A stretch of DNA of 41,593 nucleotides from Helicobacteraceae bacterium. GTDB taxonomy: Bacteria; Campylobacterota; Campylobacteria; Campylobacterales; Sulfurimonadaceae. The stretch covers positions 1 to 41,593 of the forward strand of contig WGDB01000047.1 of NCBI GenBank assembly GCA_015493495.1, given 5' to 3'. Below are positions 14,871 to 23,492 of the stretch, piece after piece. Both the position numbers and the translations under genes were made by a program. The notes under the pieces are model-generated. The model was not told the origin of the DNA, made no database searches, and saw only the letters and a program-made list of their open reading frames with translations. Numbering within the stretch: the first letter of the stretch is position 1; each line of letters begins with the position of its first letter.

Positions 14871-16153
14871 AAGAGCGGATGGCCATAATAGAGGGAGTAC
14901 GATCTCCCATTGCCAAAGCAGGGGGCAAATTCAAAAACCTGCAGGCTGAGACTTTAGGGGCACGTGTTGTACAAGAAGCCGTGTTGCGTTCTGGACTATG
15001 TTACAGTGATTATGATGAAGTGATCATAGGTAATGTCTCACAACCTACCCATGCCGCCAATGTTGCACGGGTTATTTCGCTGAAAGCAGGCTTTGGTGAT
15101 GAGACCATTGCCTACACTGTTCACCGAAACTGTGCCTCGGGGATGGAGTCCATAACCTCTGCTACAGAGAAGATCTTAGCCGGTTCGGGTAAGGTCTACC
15201 TCTGTGGTGGCGTTGAGTCCATGAGTAATGTACCTCTACTCTTTGGAACACAGATGAAGCACTTTTTAGAAGCGTTGAGTCGCTCAAGAACATTGACACA
15301 AAAACTACAGACCATCCAACATTTTCGCCCTGGTTATCTTAAACCTGTTATAGGGTTGATGCAAGGGCTTAGAGACCCTGTGAGTGGCTTAATGATGGGT
15401 TCAACAGCAGAGATCTTGGCACAAGATTTTGGAATAAGCAGGGAAGAACAAGACAGCTTTGCTTTAGAGAGCCATCAAAAAGCCTCTAGAGCACAGCAAA
15501 AAGGTATCTTTGCTGAAGAGATCGTACCTATTGTCTATGACATTGCCCATGCTAAGATCATGCATGATGATGACGGTATCCGGCATGAACAGTCATTAGA
15601 AGCTCTTGGCAAACTTCACCCATTTTTTGATCGTAAAAACGGAACAGTTACAGCTGCAAACTCCTCACAGATCTCCGATGCAGCAGCAGCCTTGACACTT
15701 ATGAGCGAAAGTGAAGCTAAAAAACGTGGACTGGATCCCTTAGGGTTTTTGAGTGGCTTTGCCTATGCAGGCTTGGAGCCAAAACGTATGGGGATGGGGC
15801 CTTATTATGCCACTGCAAAACTCTTTAAAAATATGAAGCTTTCGCTTAAAGATATTGATCTTATAGAGATGAATGAAGCCTTTAGTGTACAAGTTCAGGC
15901 CAACCTAAAAGCCTTCCCTTCCAAACATTATGCAGCTGCTCATGGTTTTAATGCACCACTGGGAGAGATCGATACAAATGTGCTCAATGTCAATGGCGGA
16001 GCAGTGGCACTGGGACATCCTGTTGGTATGACAGGTACACGACTGGTGATCCATGTTCTAAAAGAGCTTCGACGCCGTAAAAAAGAGCGTGGTCTCGCAA
16101 CATTGTGCATCGGTGGCGGTCAGGGTGCCGCACTGCTGTTGGAGGTGGTATGA
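14867..16153 (+). CDS. fadI: Acetyl-CoA acyltransferase (3-ketoacyl-CoA thiolase, FadI type)
   Basis: It cleaves 3-ketoacyl-CoA to acetyl-CoA and a shortened acyl-CoA. The 428 residues match FadI better than FadA (about 390). The nucleophile is Cys89 in HRNCASGMES, and the active-site His384 (ALGHPVGMTGTR) and Cys414 (CIGGGQGAA) are present. An extended loop near residues 110-180 is typical of the membrane-associated FadI/trifunctional-beta group. The start is preceded by a near-consensus AGGAGGTGA. The stop overlaps the FadJ ATG. The FadI-FadJ order mirrors the E. coli anaerobic fadIJ pair. Confidence 0.93.
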   Translation: MKERMAIIEGVRSPIAKAGGKFKNLQAETLGARVVQEAVLRSGLCYSDYDEVIIGNVSQPTHAANVARVISLKAGFGDETIAYTVHRNCASGMESITSATEKILAGSGKVYLCGGVESMSNVPLLFGTQMKHFLEALSRSRTLTQKLQTIQHFRPGYLKPVIGLMQGLRDPVSGLMMGSTAEILAQDFGISREEQDSFALESHQKASRAQQKGIFAEEIVPIVYDIAHAKIMHDDDGIRHEQSLEALGKLHPFFDRKNGTVTAANSSQISDAAAALTLMSESEAKKRGLDPLGFLSGFAYAGLEPKRMGMGPYYATAKLFKNMKLSLKDIDLIEMNEAFSVQVQANLKAFPSKHYAAAHGFNAPLGEIDTNVLNVNGGAVALGHPVGMTGTRLVIHVLKELRRRKKERGLATLCIGGGQGAALLLEVV

Positions 16154-18267
16154 TGAAACATTTAAAATATTCCCAAGATAAAGAAGGTGTAGCAACGATA
16201 CTCTTTGATCATGCCACACTCGATGTTAACCTCCTCTCAGAAGAGGTACTTTTAGAACTTGAAGTCCTTATAGAGAAACTTTCTCAAAATGATGAACTAA
16301 AGACGGTACTGTTCAAAAGTGCTAAAGAGGGCATTTTTATAGCAGGTGCTGATATCAATGAGATCAAATCACTGACAACACAAGAGCAGGCTCTTGCCAA
16401 AGTAAGACAGGGACGACGTATATTAAGCAGTATCGCCACACTTAAGGTTCCGACCATAGCTATTATTGATGGGGCAGCACTTGGTGGCGGGTTTGAACTT
16501 GCCTTGGCGTGTGATTACAGAATTGCCACTGAAAATCCCAAGTGTAAGATCGGTCTGCCTGAGGTGAGTCTTGGTGTGATGCCAGGCTTTGGTGGTACTG
16601 TACGCCTGCGTGAGCTTATTGGTCTACAGAAAGCTATGGAGCTTATACTTGGGTCTAAACAGCTTAATGGTAAAAAAGCAGAACATTTAGGTCTTGTGGA
16701 TGCCTGCGTACCTAGTGGTTACCTTAGTTTTAAAGAGGCTGAGTTCATAGCGGCTATCAACTCAGAGAAGGGACGAGAAAAGATCCTCTCTAAACGCCAC
16801 AAACCTACACTATTAGAACGTTTGGGAAGTGCTTTGATCTTCTCATTTACTGAAAAAGAGGTGGCAAAGAAGACCAAAGGAAAATATCCTGCACCTTTGG
16901 AAGTGATACACCACTTTAAAAAGATCCAGGATATGAATTTTTATGAAGCGTTGGAGTCTGAGACACAAAGTTTTGCCAAATTGGCACTCACACCCGAGAG
17001 TAAACATCTTATATCACTATTTTTTACCTCTGAACGTCTAAAACATGACAGCGGCGTTGGTAAAGATGTTCAAGCAAAACCTCTACACCGTGCTGCTGTC
17101 TTTGGTGGTGGTACCATGGGTTCAGGAATTTTGTGGCTCTTTAGTAAAATCGATATTCCGGTAAGGCTTAAGGTGCGTGGAGAGCAACAGATCGCCGAGA
17201 CACTGCAGGCTGTCAACAAAAACTATATGGCCATCAAAAAACGTGGACGGCTGAGCCAACGAGAGATAGAACTGAAACTTGACCTTATTTCAGCCGACAC
17301 AGGGTTCCGTGGTTTTGAGATGAGTGATATTGCCATAGAAGCCATTGTAGAAGATGTTTCTGCCAAAGAGACACTCTACAAGATTCTAGAGACACAGTTA
17401 GACAAAGAGGCTATTATTGCGACCAACACCTCCTCTCTTTCCGTTTCCACTTTAGCACGTTCACTGAAATACCCTGAGCGTTTTGTAGGGATGCACTTTT
17501 TCAATCCTGTTAACCGTATGCCACTTGTTGAGGTGATCAGAGGTGACAAAACTTCAGACGGGAGTGTGGCAACAGTCATTGCGTTGGCTAAAAGGGCTGG
17601 CAAGACGCCTATCGTTGTAGGAGACTGTCCCGGGTTTTTGGTAAACCGTCTATTGATCCCTTACATAGTAGAAGCTGTCCACATGTTTGAAGAGGGTGAA
17701 AGTTTTGAACGCATAGATACCTTGCTTTTAGACTTTGGCATGCCGATGGGGCCATTTAGGCTGGTGGATGAAGTTGGTTTGGATGTAGGCTATAAGGTGG
17801 CTAAGGTACTGGAAGAGGGGTATGGTTCTCGTATGAAAACTGCGCCAATCTTTGAGTGTATTTATTCCGATATGGGGTTACTGGGTAAGAAAAAAGGACG
17901 TGGTTTTTACACGTACATAAAAAATAGTTCAGAGGTCAATGAAGCAGTCAATGCCCTAGTCACTCAAAAGCATAGCTTTAGCGACGATGAGATCCTAGAC
18001 AGAACACTTTTAGTCATGGTTAACGAAGCTTCGCGTGCCTTGGAGGAGGGCGTGGTCGACAATGCTGCTTATCTTGACATGGCAATGGTCATGGGTACCG
18101 GTTTTCCACCTTTTAGAGGAGGACTTTTAGCCTATGCTGATGAGAGAGGTATAGAGAGTGTTGTTGCACGTCTTAAAGTGCTTAGTACACTTTATGGAGC
18201 ACGTTTTGAGCCATCAAGGCTTCTAATGACTATGGTACAAGAAAAACGTAAGTTTTACAAGGAGTAA
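16153..18267 (+). CDS. fadJ: Multifunctional enoyl-CoA hydratase / 3-hydroxyacyl-CoA dehydrogenase
   Basis: It performs hydration and NAD-dependent oxidation of enoyl-CoA. The protein of about 704 residues has an N-terminal crotonase domain: AGADINEI oxyanion loop, the two catalytic acid segments GGGFELALACD and GLPEVSLGVMPGFGGT. From about residue 315 it carries the dehydrogenase Rossmann motif VFGGGTMGSG, then NTSSLS and HFFNPVNRMPLVEV with the catalytic His. Two C-terminal dehydrogenase domains follow. GGAGG at 16141-16145 favours ATG 16153 over the adjacent ATG 16150. The frame is open upstream to 16105 only because it overlaps fadI. Confidence 0.95.
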   Translation: MKHLKYSQDKEGVATILFDHATLDVNLLSEEVLLELEVLIEKLSQNDELKTVLFKSAKEGIFIAGADINEIKSLTTQEQALAKVRQGRRILSSIATLKVPTIAIIDGAALGGGFELALACDYRIATENPKCKIGLPEVSLGVMPGFGGTVRLRELIGLQKAMELILGSKQLNGKKAEHLGLVDACVPSGYLSFKEAEFIAAINSEKGREKILSKRHKPTLLERLGSALIFSFTEKEVAKKTKGKYPAPLEVIHHFKKIQDMNFYEALESETQSFAKLALTPESKHLISLFFTSERLKHDSGVGKDVQAKPLHRAAVFGGGTMGSGILWLFSKIDIPVRLKVRGEQQIAETLQAVNKNYMAIKKRGRLSQREIELKLDLISADTGFRGFEMSDIAIEAIVEDVSAKETLYKILETQLDKEAIIATNTSSLSVSTLARSLKYPERFVGMHFFNPVNRMPLVEVIRGDKTSDGSVATVIALAKRAGKTPIVVGDCPGFLVNRLLIPYIVEAVHMFEEGESFERIDTLLLDFGMPMGPFRLVDEVGLDVGYKVAKVLEEGYGSRMKTAPIFECIYSDMGLLGKKKGRGFYTYIKNSSEVNEAVNALVTQKHSFSDDEILDRTLLVMVNEASRALEEGVVDNAAYLDMAMVMGTGFPPFRGGLLAYADERGIESVVARLKVLSTLYGARFEPSRLLMTMVQEKRKFYKE

Positions 18268-18270
18268 ATT

Positions 18271-20667
18271 ATGCAATATCTTATAGCATCTGGTTTGACA
18301 CTGGTTTTGTTGGGTGTATGGTTTAAAGGTACACGTTTTAGTCTCTGGTCACTGCTTTTAGCAGCCGTTTTATGGAGTTGGTTTGAGCCGCCTTTACTAT
18401 TTTGGCTTGTTTACCTGCCGCTCAATGCTCTTTTGCTCTATCCTCCTTTAAGAAGCAAGCTAATTACCAAACATATTGTTGCATTGATGAAACAGAAAAA
18501 CCTTATGCCTAAGATCTCTGAAACAGAAAAAACAGCACTAAGAGCAGGTACTCTATGGATTGATGGAGAGTACTTTTCAGGTAAACCGGATTTTGAGCGT
18601 ATTTTTAAAGAGTCCTACCCGCAACTCACTGTACAAGAACAAGCCTTTTTAGATAACGAGGTCAATACACTCTGTGCGATGACAAACGATCATAAAGTCT
18701 TTCAAAAACGTGATCTGCCACCTGAGGTCTGGGCGTATCTTAAAAAACACAACTTCTTTGGTATGGTCATCCCAAAAGCATATGGTGGTCTTGGTTTTAG
18801 TGCATTAGGACACTCTGCTGTCGTTCAAAAACTGGCGTCAAGGTCACAAGTCCTTGCGATTACTGCAATGGTTCCCAACTCTATTGGTCCAGGTGAACTG
18901 ATTTTAGAACATGGTACTGAGTACCAAAAGAAACACTACCTTCCTCGACTTGCTGATGGTCGTGAAATACCTTGTTTTGCTTTGACAGAACCACTAGTGG
19001 GAAGTGATGCAACAGCTATCAATGCCACTGGTGTTCTCTTTAAAGATGAAAAGGGTGAGGTGAAGATCCGTCTTAATTTTGAAAAGCGCTACATTACCTT
19101 AGGAGCAGTCGCTACCTTGCTTGGACTGGCCTTTGTCTTAAAAGACCCAGATGCACTTTTAGGAGATGAAGAAGATCTTGGTATCACCTTTGCCCTTGTT
19201 CCCAACACCTTAGAAGGGGTAGACCAGGACCATCGTCATGATCCGCTTGGTGTTCCTTTTATAAACTCTTCACTTTATGGCAAAGATGTCATCTTAGAGA
19301 TCGACATGATTGTTGGTGCCAAAGCGGGGATTGGTAAGGGGTGGCAGATGTTAATGGAGTCACTCTCGGTTGGACGTGGTATCTCCTTGCCATCAACAAG
19401 TAGTGGTGGTATGAAACTAACTGCGCATGTAGCAGGAGCATACACAACGATTCGCGAGCAGTTTGGCATCTCTATCTCTCAGTTTGAAGGGATACAGTAT
19501 GAATTGGGACAGATCGCTGCGACCACCTATATGATGGATGCGGCGCGTATATTTACAATAGGTGCCATAGATGCAGGAGAAAAACCGGCCGTCATAAATG
19601 CGGTCATGAAGTACCACGCTACAGAGCGTTTTAGAGATGTCATCAACTCCGGGATGGACATCTTGGGTGGTGCAGGCATTATCTTGGGTGAGAAGAACCT
19701 CATAGGACATGCTTACATGGGTGCACCTATTGGTATTACGGTCGAAGGTGCTAACATCATGACACGTACGCTTATACAGTTTGGTCAAGGTGTCATACGT
19801 TGTCACCCCTATGCCTACAGTGAGATCGAAGCACTGGAAGCTGGCGACATTGCAGCTTTTGACAAACTCTTTTTTGCGCATATTGGTTTTGCACTTAGAA
19901 ACAGTATCCGTGCCAAACTGCTCTTTTTAAGTCGGGGATACCTGCACTTTAGTAAAAGTGATACCTTTGTTTTAAAATATGAGCGAAAGCTTGTCTGGAG
20001 TGCAGCTACTTTTGCTGCAATGACAGACGTAGTCATGGGACTCTATGGTGGAGGCTTCAAGCAAAAAGAGATGTTGAGCGCCCGTTTTGGAGATGTGCTC
20101 TCGTGGATGTACCTTTTAACTGCAACACTCAGACGTTTTGAAGCAGAGGGGCGCAAAGAAGAAGATAAGGTCTATGTCGAATTTATAGGAGCACAAGCCT
20201 TAAGTGAGATACAAAAAGCCTTTGATGCTATCTATGCCAACATAGGTAACGGTTTTGTACACTTCGTTTTTAAAAATATCATAGGATATGCAACCAAACT
20301 CAATGCCCTCGCATCTGAACCTAACGACAAACTCTACATCGCATTGGCAGCAAAACTCTCTCAAGAGAATGCCACAAGACAAACTTTAACAGAGGGTATC
20401 TACATTCCGGATGATCCTAAAGCTGCAATGGCTGAGATGGACCACTGTTTTGAGGCTGTTTTACAAGCCAAACCCATAAAAACAAAGATCAAAAAAGCAC
20501 TAAAAAGTAAACAACTTCGTAAGTCTGAGACACTGTTTGAAGATGCCTTGGCGGCCAAGATCATTACACAAGAGGAGTATCTATATGTCATTCAAACGCA
20601 ACGTGAGAGTGAAAATGTTGTTCAAGTCGATGCCTTTAGTGTTCAAGACTATCTAGCAAGGAAGTAA
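18271..20667 (+). CDS. fadE: FadE-type acyl-CoA dehydrogenase
   Basis: It catalyses the first oxidation of beta-oxidation, acyl-CoA to trans-2-enoyl-CoA, passing electrons to an ETF-type carrier. The protein of 798 residues matches E. coli FadE (about 814) rather than the usual 380-residue dehydrogenases. Two N-terminal hydrophobic segments (residues 3-20 and 25-58) anchor it in the membrane. The FAD/substrate segment CFALTEPLVGSDA and the later SVGRGISLPS block are present, followed by the helical C-terminal extension. It is three bases after fadJ, with AAGGAG as its ribosome-binding site. No etfAB or ETF:quinone oxidoreductase gene is in this window. Confidence 0.94.
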   Translation: MQYLIASGLTLVLLGVWFKGTRFSLWSLLLAAVLWSWFEPPLLFWLVYLPLNALLLYPPLRSKLITKHIVALMKQKNLMPKISETEKTALRAGTLWIDGEYFSGKPDFERIFKESYPQLTVQEQAFLDNEVNTLCAMTNDHKVFQKRDLPPEVWAYLKKHNFFGMVIPKAYGGLGFSALGHSAVVQKLASRSQVLAITAMVPNSIGPGELILEHGTEYQKKHYLPRLADGREIPCFALTEPLVGSDATAINATGVLFKDEKGEVKIRLNFEKRYITLGAVATLLGLAFVLKDPDALLGDEEDLGITFALVPNTLEGVDQDHRHDPLGVPFINSSLYGKDVILEIDMIVGAKAGIGKGWQMLMESLSVGRGISLPSTSSGGMKLTAHVAGAYTTIREQFGISISQFEGIQYELGQIAATTYMMDAARIFTIGAIDAGEKPAVINAVMKYHATERFRDVINSGMDILGGAGIILGEKNLIGHAYMGAPIGITVEGANIMTRTLIQFGQGVIRCHPYAYSEIEALEAGDIAAFDKLFFAHIGFALRNSIRAKLLFLSRGYLHFSKSDTFVLKYERKLVWSAATFAAMTDVVMGLYGGGFKQKEMLSARFGDVLSWMYLLTATLRRFEAEGRKEEDKVYVEFIGAQALSEIQKAFDAIYANIGNGFVHFVFKNIIGYATKLNALASEPNDKLYIALAAKLSQENATRQTLTEGIYIPDDPKAAMAEMDHCFEAVLQAKPIKTKIKKALKSKQLRKSETLFEDALAAKIITQEEYLYVIQTQRESENVVQVDAFSVQDYLARK

Positions 20668-20668
20668 A

Positions 20669-22786
20669 ATGATCGATTTTGTCTATAGCTCATCTGGTTT
20701 TATGTTAAAGGTGATAGACACGATCATGCAAACAAACATCAGGGTCCATGGCGAAGAGAACATCATAAAAAATGCGCCTACACTTTTTGTAGCCAACCAT
20801 TTTACCCGTTTTGAGACCCTGATTATGCCTTATGTCATTAACAGTCGCAGTGATAAAAAGATACGATCTCTTGCTGATCGCTCGCTATTTATGGGACTTC
20901 TAGGGACTTATCTTCAACACTCTGGCGCGCTTTCTACAGCAGATGAAAACAGAAACAATATTATTATTGGTGATCTCATTGCGGGACGTAATAACTGGAT
21001 CATCTATCCTGAAGGGTTTATGGTCAAAAACAAAAAAGTGACCTTGGAAGAAGCCTTTATGATTGATATTCCAAGGCATCATGGTCCTGTCTTCAGCGGT
21101 GCTGCACTGATGGCCCTTGAAGCCAAAAAAGTCAAAGAAGGTTTACGAAAACAGAAAAAATATAATCATGCTGCCTTCGAGACATTAAAAGAAAAATACT
21201 TTTTACAAGAGGATGATCTTTCATATCCAAGTACTTATATCACACCTGTTAATATCACCTATTATCCGCTAAGGCCTGGGCATAATGCTATGATGAACTT
21301 AGTAAGCCTTTTAACAGATGGTGATGCATCTGAACAGATGCTAGAAGAGATTGAGATAGAGGGTAACCTTCTCTCTAAAGCAGAGATTCATGTTCAGTTT
21401 TGTGAACCTATAAATCTTGCTCACTATACTCTTCATGAAGCAATTGACAAAGAGTCTATGCGTACGTTGAGACATGAACTAACAAAAGATTTTATGGAAG
21501 TAGTATATCAAAATGTCATGGTCCATATTGACCATATATTTAGTGCTATATTAGTACATTATAGAGAACGACGTATAGAAAAGGAGCATCTCAAGCAACT
21601 TCTGTTTACAGTGGCACTAAAGCTAAAAGAACTCGATGTTTATCATCTGCATCGTACTATAGATGAAGAGATCATTAACATATTAATAGATGAAGACTAT
21701 GCACCCTATGAGAGTGTACTGCAACTGGCACAAATGCAAAAGATTCTCAAAAGTGTCAGTCAAAAAAGCTATAGTATAAACTACAGACGTTACCAAAAAG
21801 AGAAACCATTTCATACCTTGAGACTGACCAACACATTAAGGGTTATCTTTAACGAGATAGCCATCTTACGACTCTTAAGAGAGACTGTTGATGAAACAGT
21901 AGGGGTTGACAGATTGCAGCTATCTAAAGATATTTTTTATCAACTCTACCGAAATGATCTGGCACTTTTTCATAAAGACTATAAAGAACACTACTCGGTA
22001 GTCGACTCTAAGTCCCAAGAGACAGGTGAGCCTTTTATACTTTATGATCCTAAATTTACGGTCGGAATTGTCTTTGCCCATGGCTTGAAGTCTACACCTC
22101 AAGAGGTGCGGGAGATGAGTGAATATCTTCATACTAATGGATTTAATGTTTATGGGGTAAGGTTAAAAGGACATGGTACACTACCAGAAGATCTACGTGA
22201 TGTGCATTATGAAGCGTGGATAGATAGTATGAATAGAGGCTACGCTGCAATGAAGCAGGTCTGTAAAAAGGTCTATCTTGGTGGTTTTTCAACCGGTGGT
22301 CTGGTGGCGCTGGTCTGTGCCTCTCGCAAAACATGCCCCATTGCTGGTATGGTCTGCATAAACACTGCACTAAAACTACATGACATCCGTATAGACTACG
22401 CCCAATCTATGCATGTTGTTAATAACTTTCTTTCACTGTTTAAGGCCGATCTAGAGTATATAGAACACAAAGCAGATAACCCTGAAACAAACTACTCCAG
22501 ACTCTATGTCAGTACATTGGCACAATTAAAAGGCTTGATGTCCGAGACCAACAAGATACTTAAAAAGATAGAAGCACCACTCTTAGTCATTCAAGGGGAC
22601 CAAGACCCTGTAGTCCTTGCCAAAGGGGCAGAGACTATCATTGCTAAAACATCTTCTGTACATAAAGAACTGTTCATCCCCAAAAGAGATCGACATATTA
22701 TTGTGCAAGGTGAGGGGAGAGAAGAGATCTTTAAAAAGGTGGTCTCTTTTATGAAAAAGAGAAAAAAAGTGGTCAAAAGAAACTAG
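20669..22786 (+). CDS. Acyltransferase (PlsC-like)-alpha/beta hydrolase fusion protein
   Basis: A protein of 705 residues with two enzyme domains. The N-terminal domain (about 20-260) is a PlsC/LPLAT acyltransferase: motif I NHFTRFE with His44 and Glu49 (H-x4-E in place of the usual H-x4-D), and YPEGFM in place of the EGT/S motif. A helical linker with many Arg/Lys/Glu follows (about 260-440). The C-terminal domain (about 450-700) is an alpha/beta hydrolase: FAHGLKS oxyanion strand, nucleophile Ser541 in GGFSTGG, an Asp in IQGDQDPV and a His in KRDRHIIV. It could move acyl groups between lipids and free acid. It is last in the fad operon, one base after fadE. Confidence 0.85.
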   Translation: MIDFVYSSSGFMLKVIDTIMQTNIRVHGEENIIKNAPTLFVANHFTRFETLIMPYVINSRSDKKIRSLADRSLFMGLLGTYLQHSGALSTADENRNNIIIGDLIAGRNNWIIYPEGFMVKNKKVTLEEAFMIDIPRHHGPVFSGAALMALEAKKVKEGLRKQKKYNHAAFETLKEKYFLQEDDLSYPSTYITPVNITYYPLRPGHNAMMNLVSLLTDGDASEQMLEEIEIEGNLLSKAEIHVQFCEPINLAHYTLHEAIDKESMRTLRHELTKDFMEVVYQNVMVHIDHIFSAILVHYRERRIEKEHLKQLLFTVALKLKELDVYHLHRTIDEEIINILIDEDYAPYESVLQLAQMQKILKSVSQKSYSINYRRYQKEKPFHTLRLTNTLRVIFNEIAILRLLRETVDETVGVDRLQLSKDIFYQLYRNDLALFHKDYKEHYSVVDSKSQETGEPFILYDPKFTVGIVFAHGLKSTPQEVREMSEYLHTNGFNVYGVRLKGHGTLPEDLRDVHYEAWIDSMNRGYAAMKQVCKKVYLGGFSTGGLVALVCASRKTCPIAGMVCINTALKLHDIRIDYAQSMHVVNNFLSLFKADLEYIEHKADNPETNYSRLYVSTLAQLKGLMSETNKILKKIEAPLLVIQGDQDPVVLAKGAETIIAKTSSVHKELFIPKRDRHIIVQGEGREEIFKKVVSFMKKRKKVVKRN

Positions 22787-22805
22787 GTTTCACTATGTGA
22801 ATTGT

Positions 22806-23375
22806 TTATATTTTTGAAGTAATAAAAGCGTCCATCTCTGCAACGATCTCTTCGATAGTGCGTTCACCATTGATTTTGGTTAGGATACCTTTAGCTTCGT
22901 AGAAATCCTGGATGAGTTGCAGTGGCTCTGTATAGACCTTCATACGGTTGTCGAAGACTTCATTGTTATCATCTGCGCCACGGCCACGTCCTAGAACACG
23001 GTCACGTGCGACCTCTTCACTGACTACAACTTCAATCACACTAATAAGTTCAACACCACTCTCAGGAGTCAAGTACGCCTCTAAGGCTTCCATCTGCTCT
23101 TTAGAACGTGGATAACCATCGATGATGACTACAGGTGTTGGTGCTTTGACGATGGCATTTACGATCGTTTTGATAGCGATCTCAATAGGTACGATATTGC
23201 CTTTTGAGATAAAGCTATCGATAATCTTTCCCTGTTCTGAACCACTGGCCACTTCAGCACGGAACATATCACCTGCAGAGTAGTGTGTAATAGCGTCATT
23301 ATTGGCAGCAATAAGCTCTGCGTCGGTTGTTTTACCTGAACCTGGTGCTCCGATGATAAGAAATAGTTTTTTCAT
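22806..23375 (-). CDS. adk: Adenylate kinase
   Basis: ATP + AMP to 2 ADP. The protein of 189 residues has the P-loop GAPGSGKT (residues 9-16), AMP-site YSAGDMFR, and DGYPRSKEQ with the conserved Arg. The lid is the short form, without the four-cysteine zinc site, which is normal for Campylobacterota. It is preceded by TAGGAT as a ribosome-binding site. The aspS transcript appears to end before it (hairpin at 23468-23486), so it probably has its own promoter in 23376-23460. It converges on the fad operon. Confidence 0.96.
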   Translation of the reverse strand: MKKLFLIIGAPGSGKTTDAELIAANNDAITHYSAGDMFRAEVASGSEQGKIIDSFISKGNIVPIEIAIKTIVNAIVKAPTPVVIIDGYPRSKEQMEALEAYLTPESGVELISVIEVVVSEEVARDRVLGRGRGADDNNEVFDNRMKVYTEPLQLIQDFYEAKGILTKINGERTIEEIVAEMDAFITSKI

Positions 23376-23467
23376 GAATTGTCATCCTAAAAGGTAGTTT
23401 TGTTCTCATTCTTAACTAGAGTCAAAAGGCAGTTCTCTGAGTGGTTTAAATCCAGTTAAAAACAAAG

Positions 23468-23486
23468 TGGTTGGAAGTACCAACCA
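23468..23486 (-). terminator. Rho-independent terminator of aspS
   Basis: TGGTTGG and CCAACCA form a 7-bp GC-containing stem with a 5-base loop, just after the aspS stop on the minus strand. In that direction CTTTGTTTTT follows, giving a T-tract. Confidence 0.7.
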
Positions 23487-23492
23487 GATTCA

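Noticed and set aside
19417-19881. 154-codon minus-strand ORF inside fadE
   Set aside because: It lies opposite the conserved acyl-CoA dehydrogenase frame, with no domain pattern; a long shadow only.
22789-22801. TTCAC-TAT-GTGAA hairpin after the fad operon as terminator
   Set aside because: The stem is only five pairs and the T-tract is interrupted; too weak to list as a feature.
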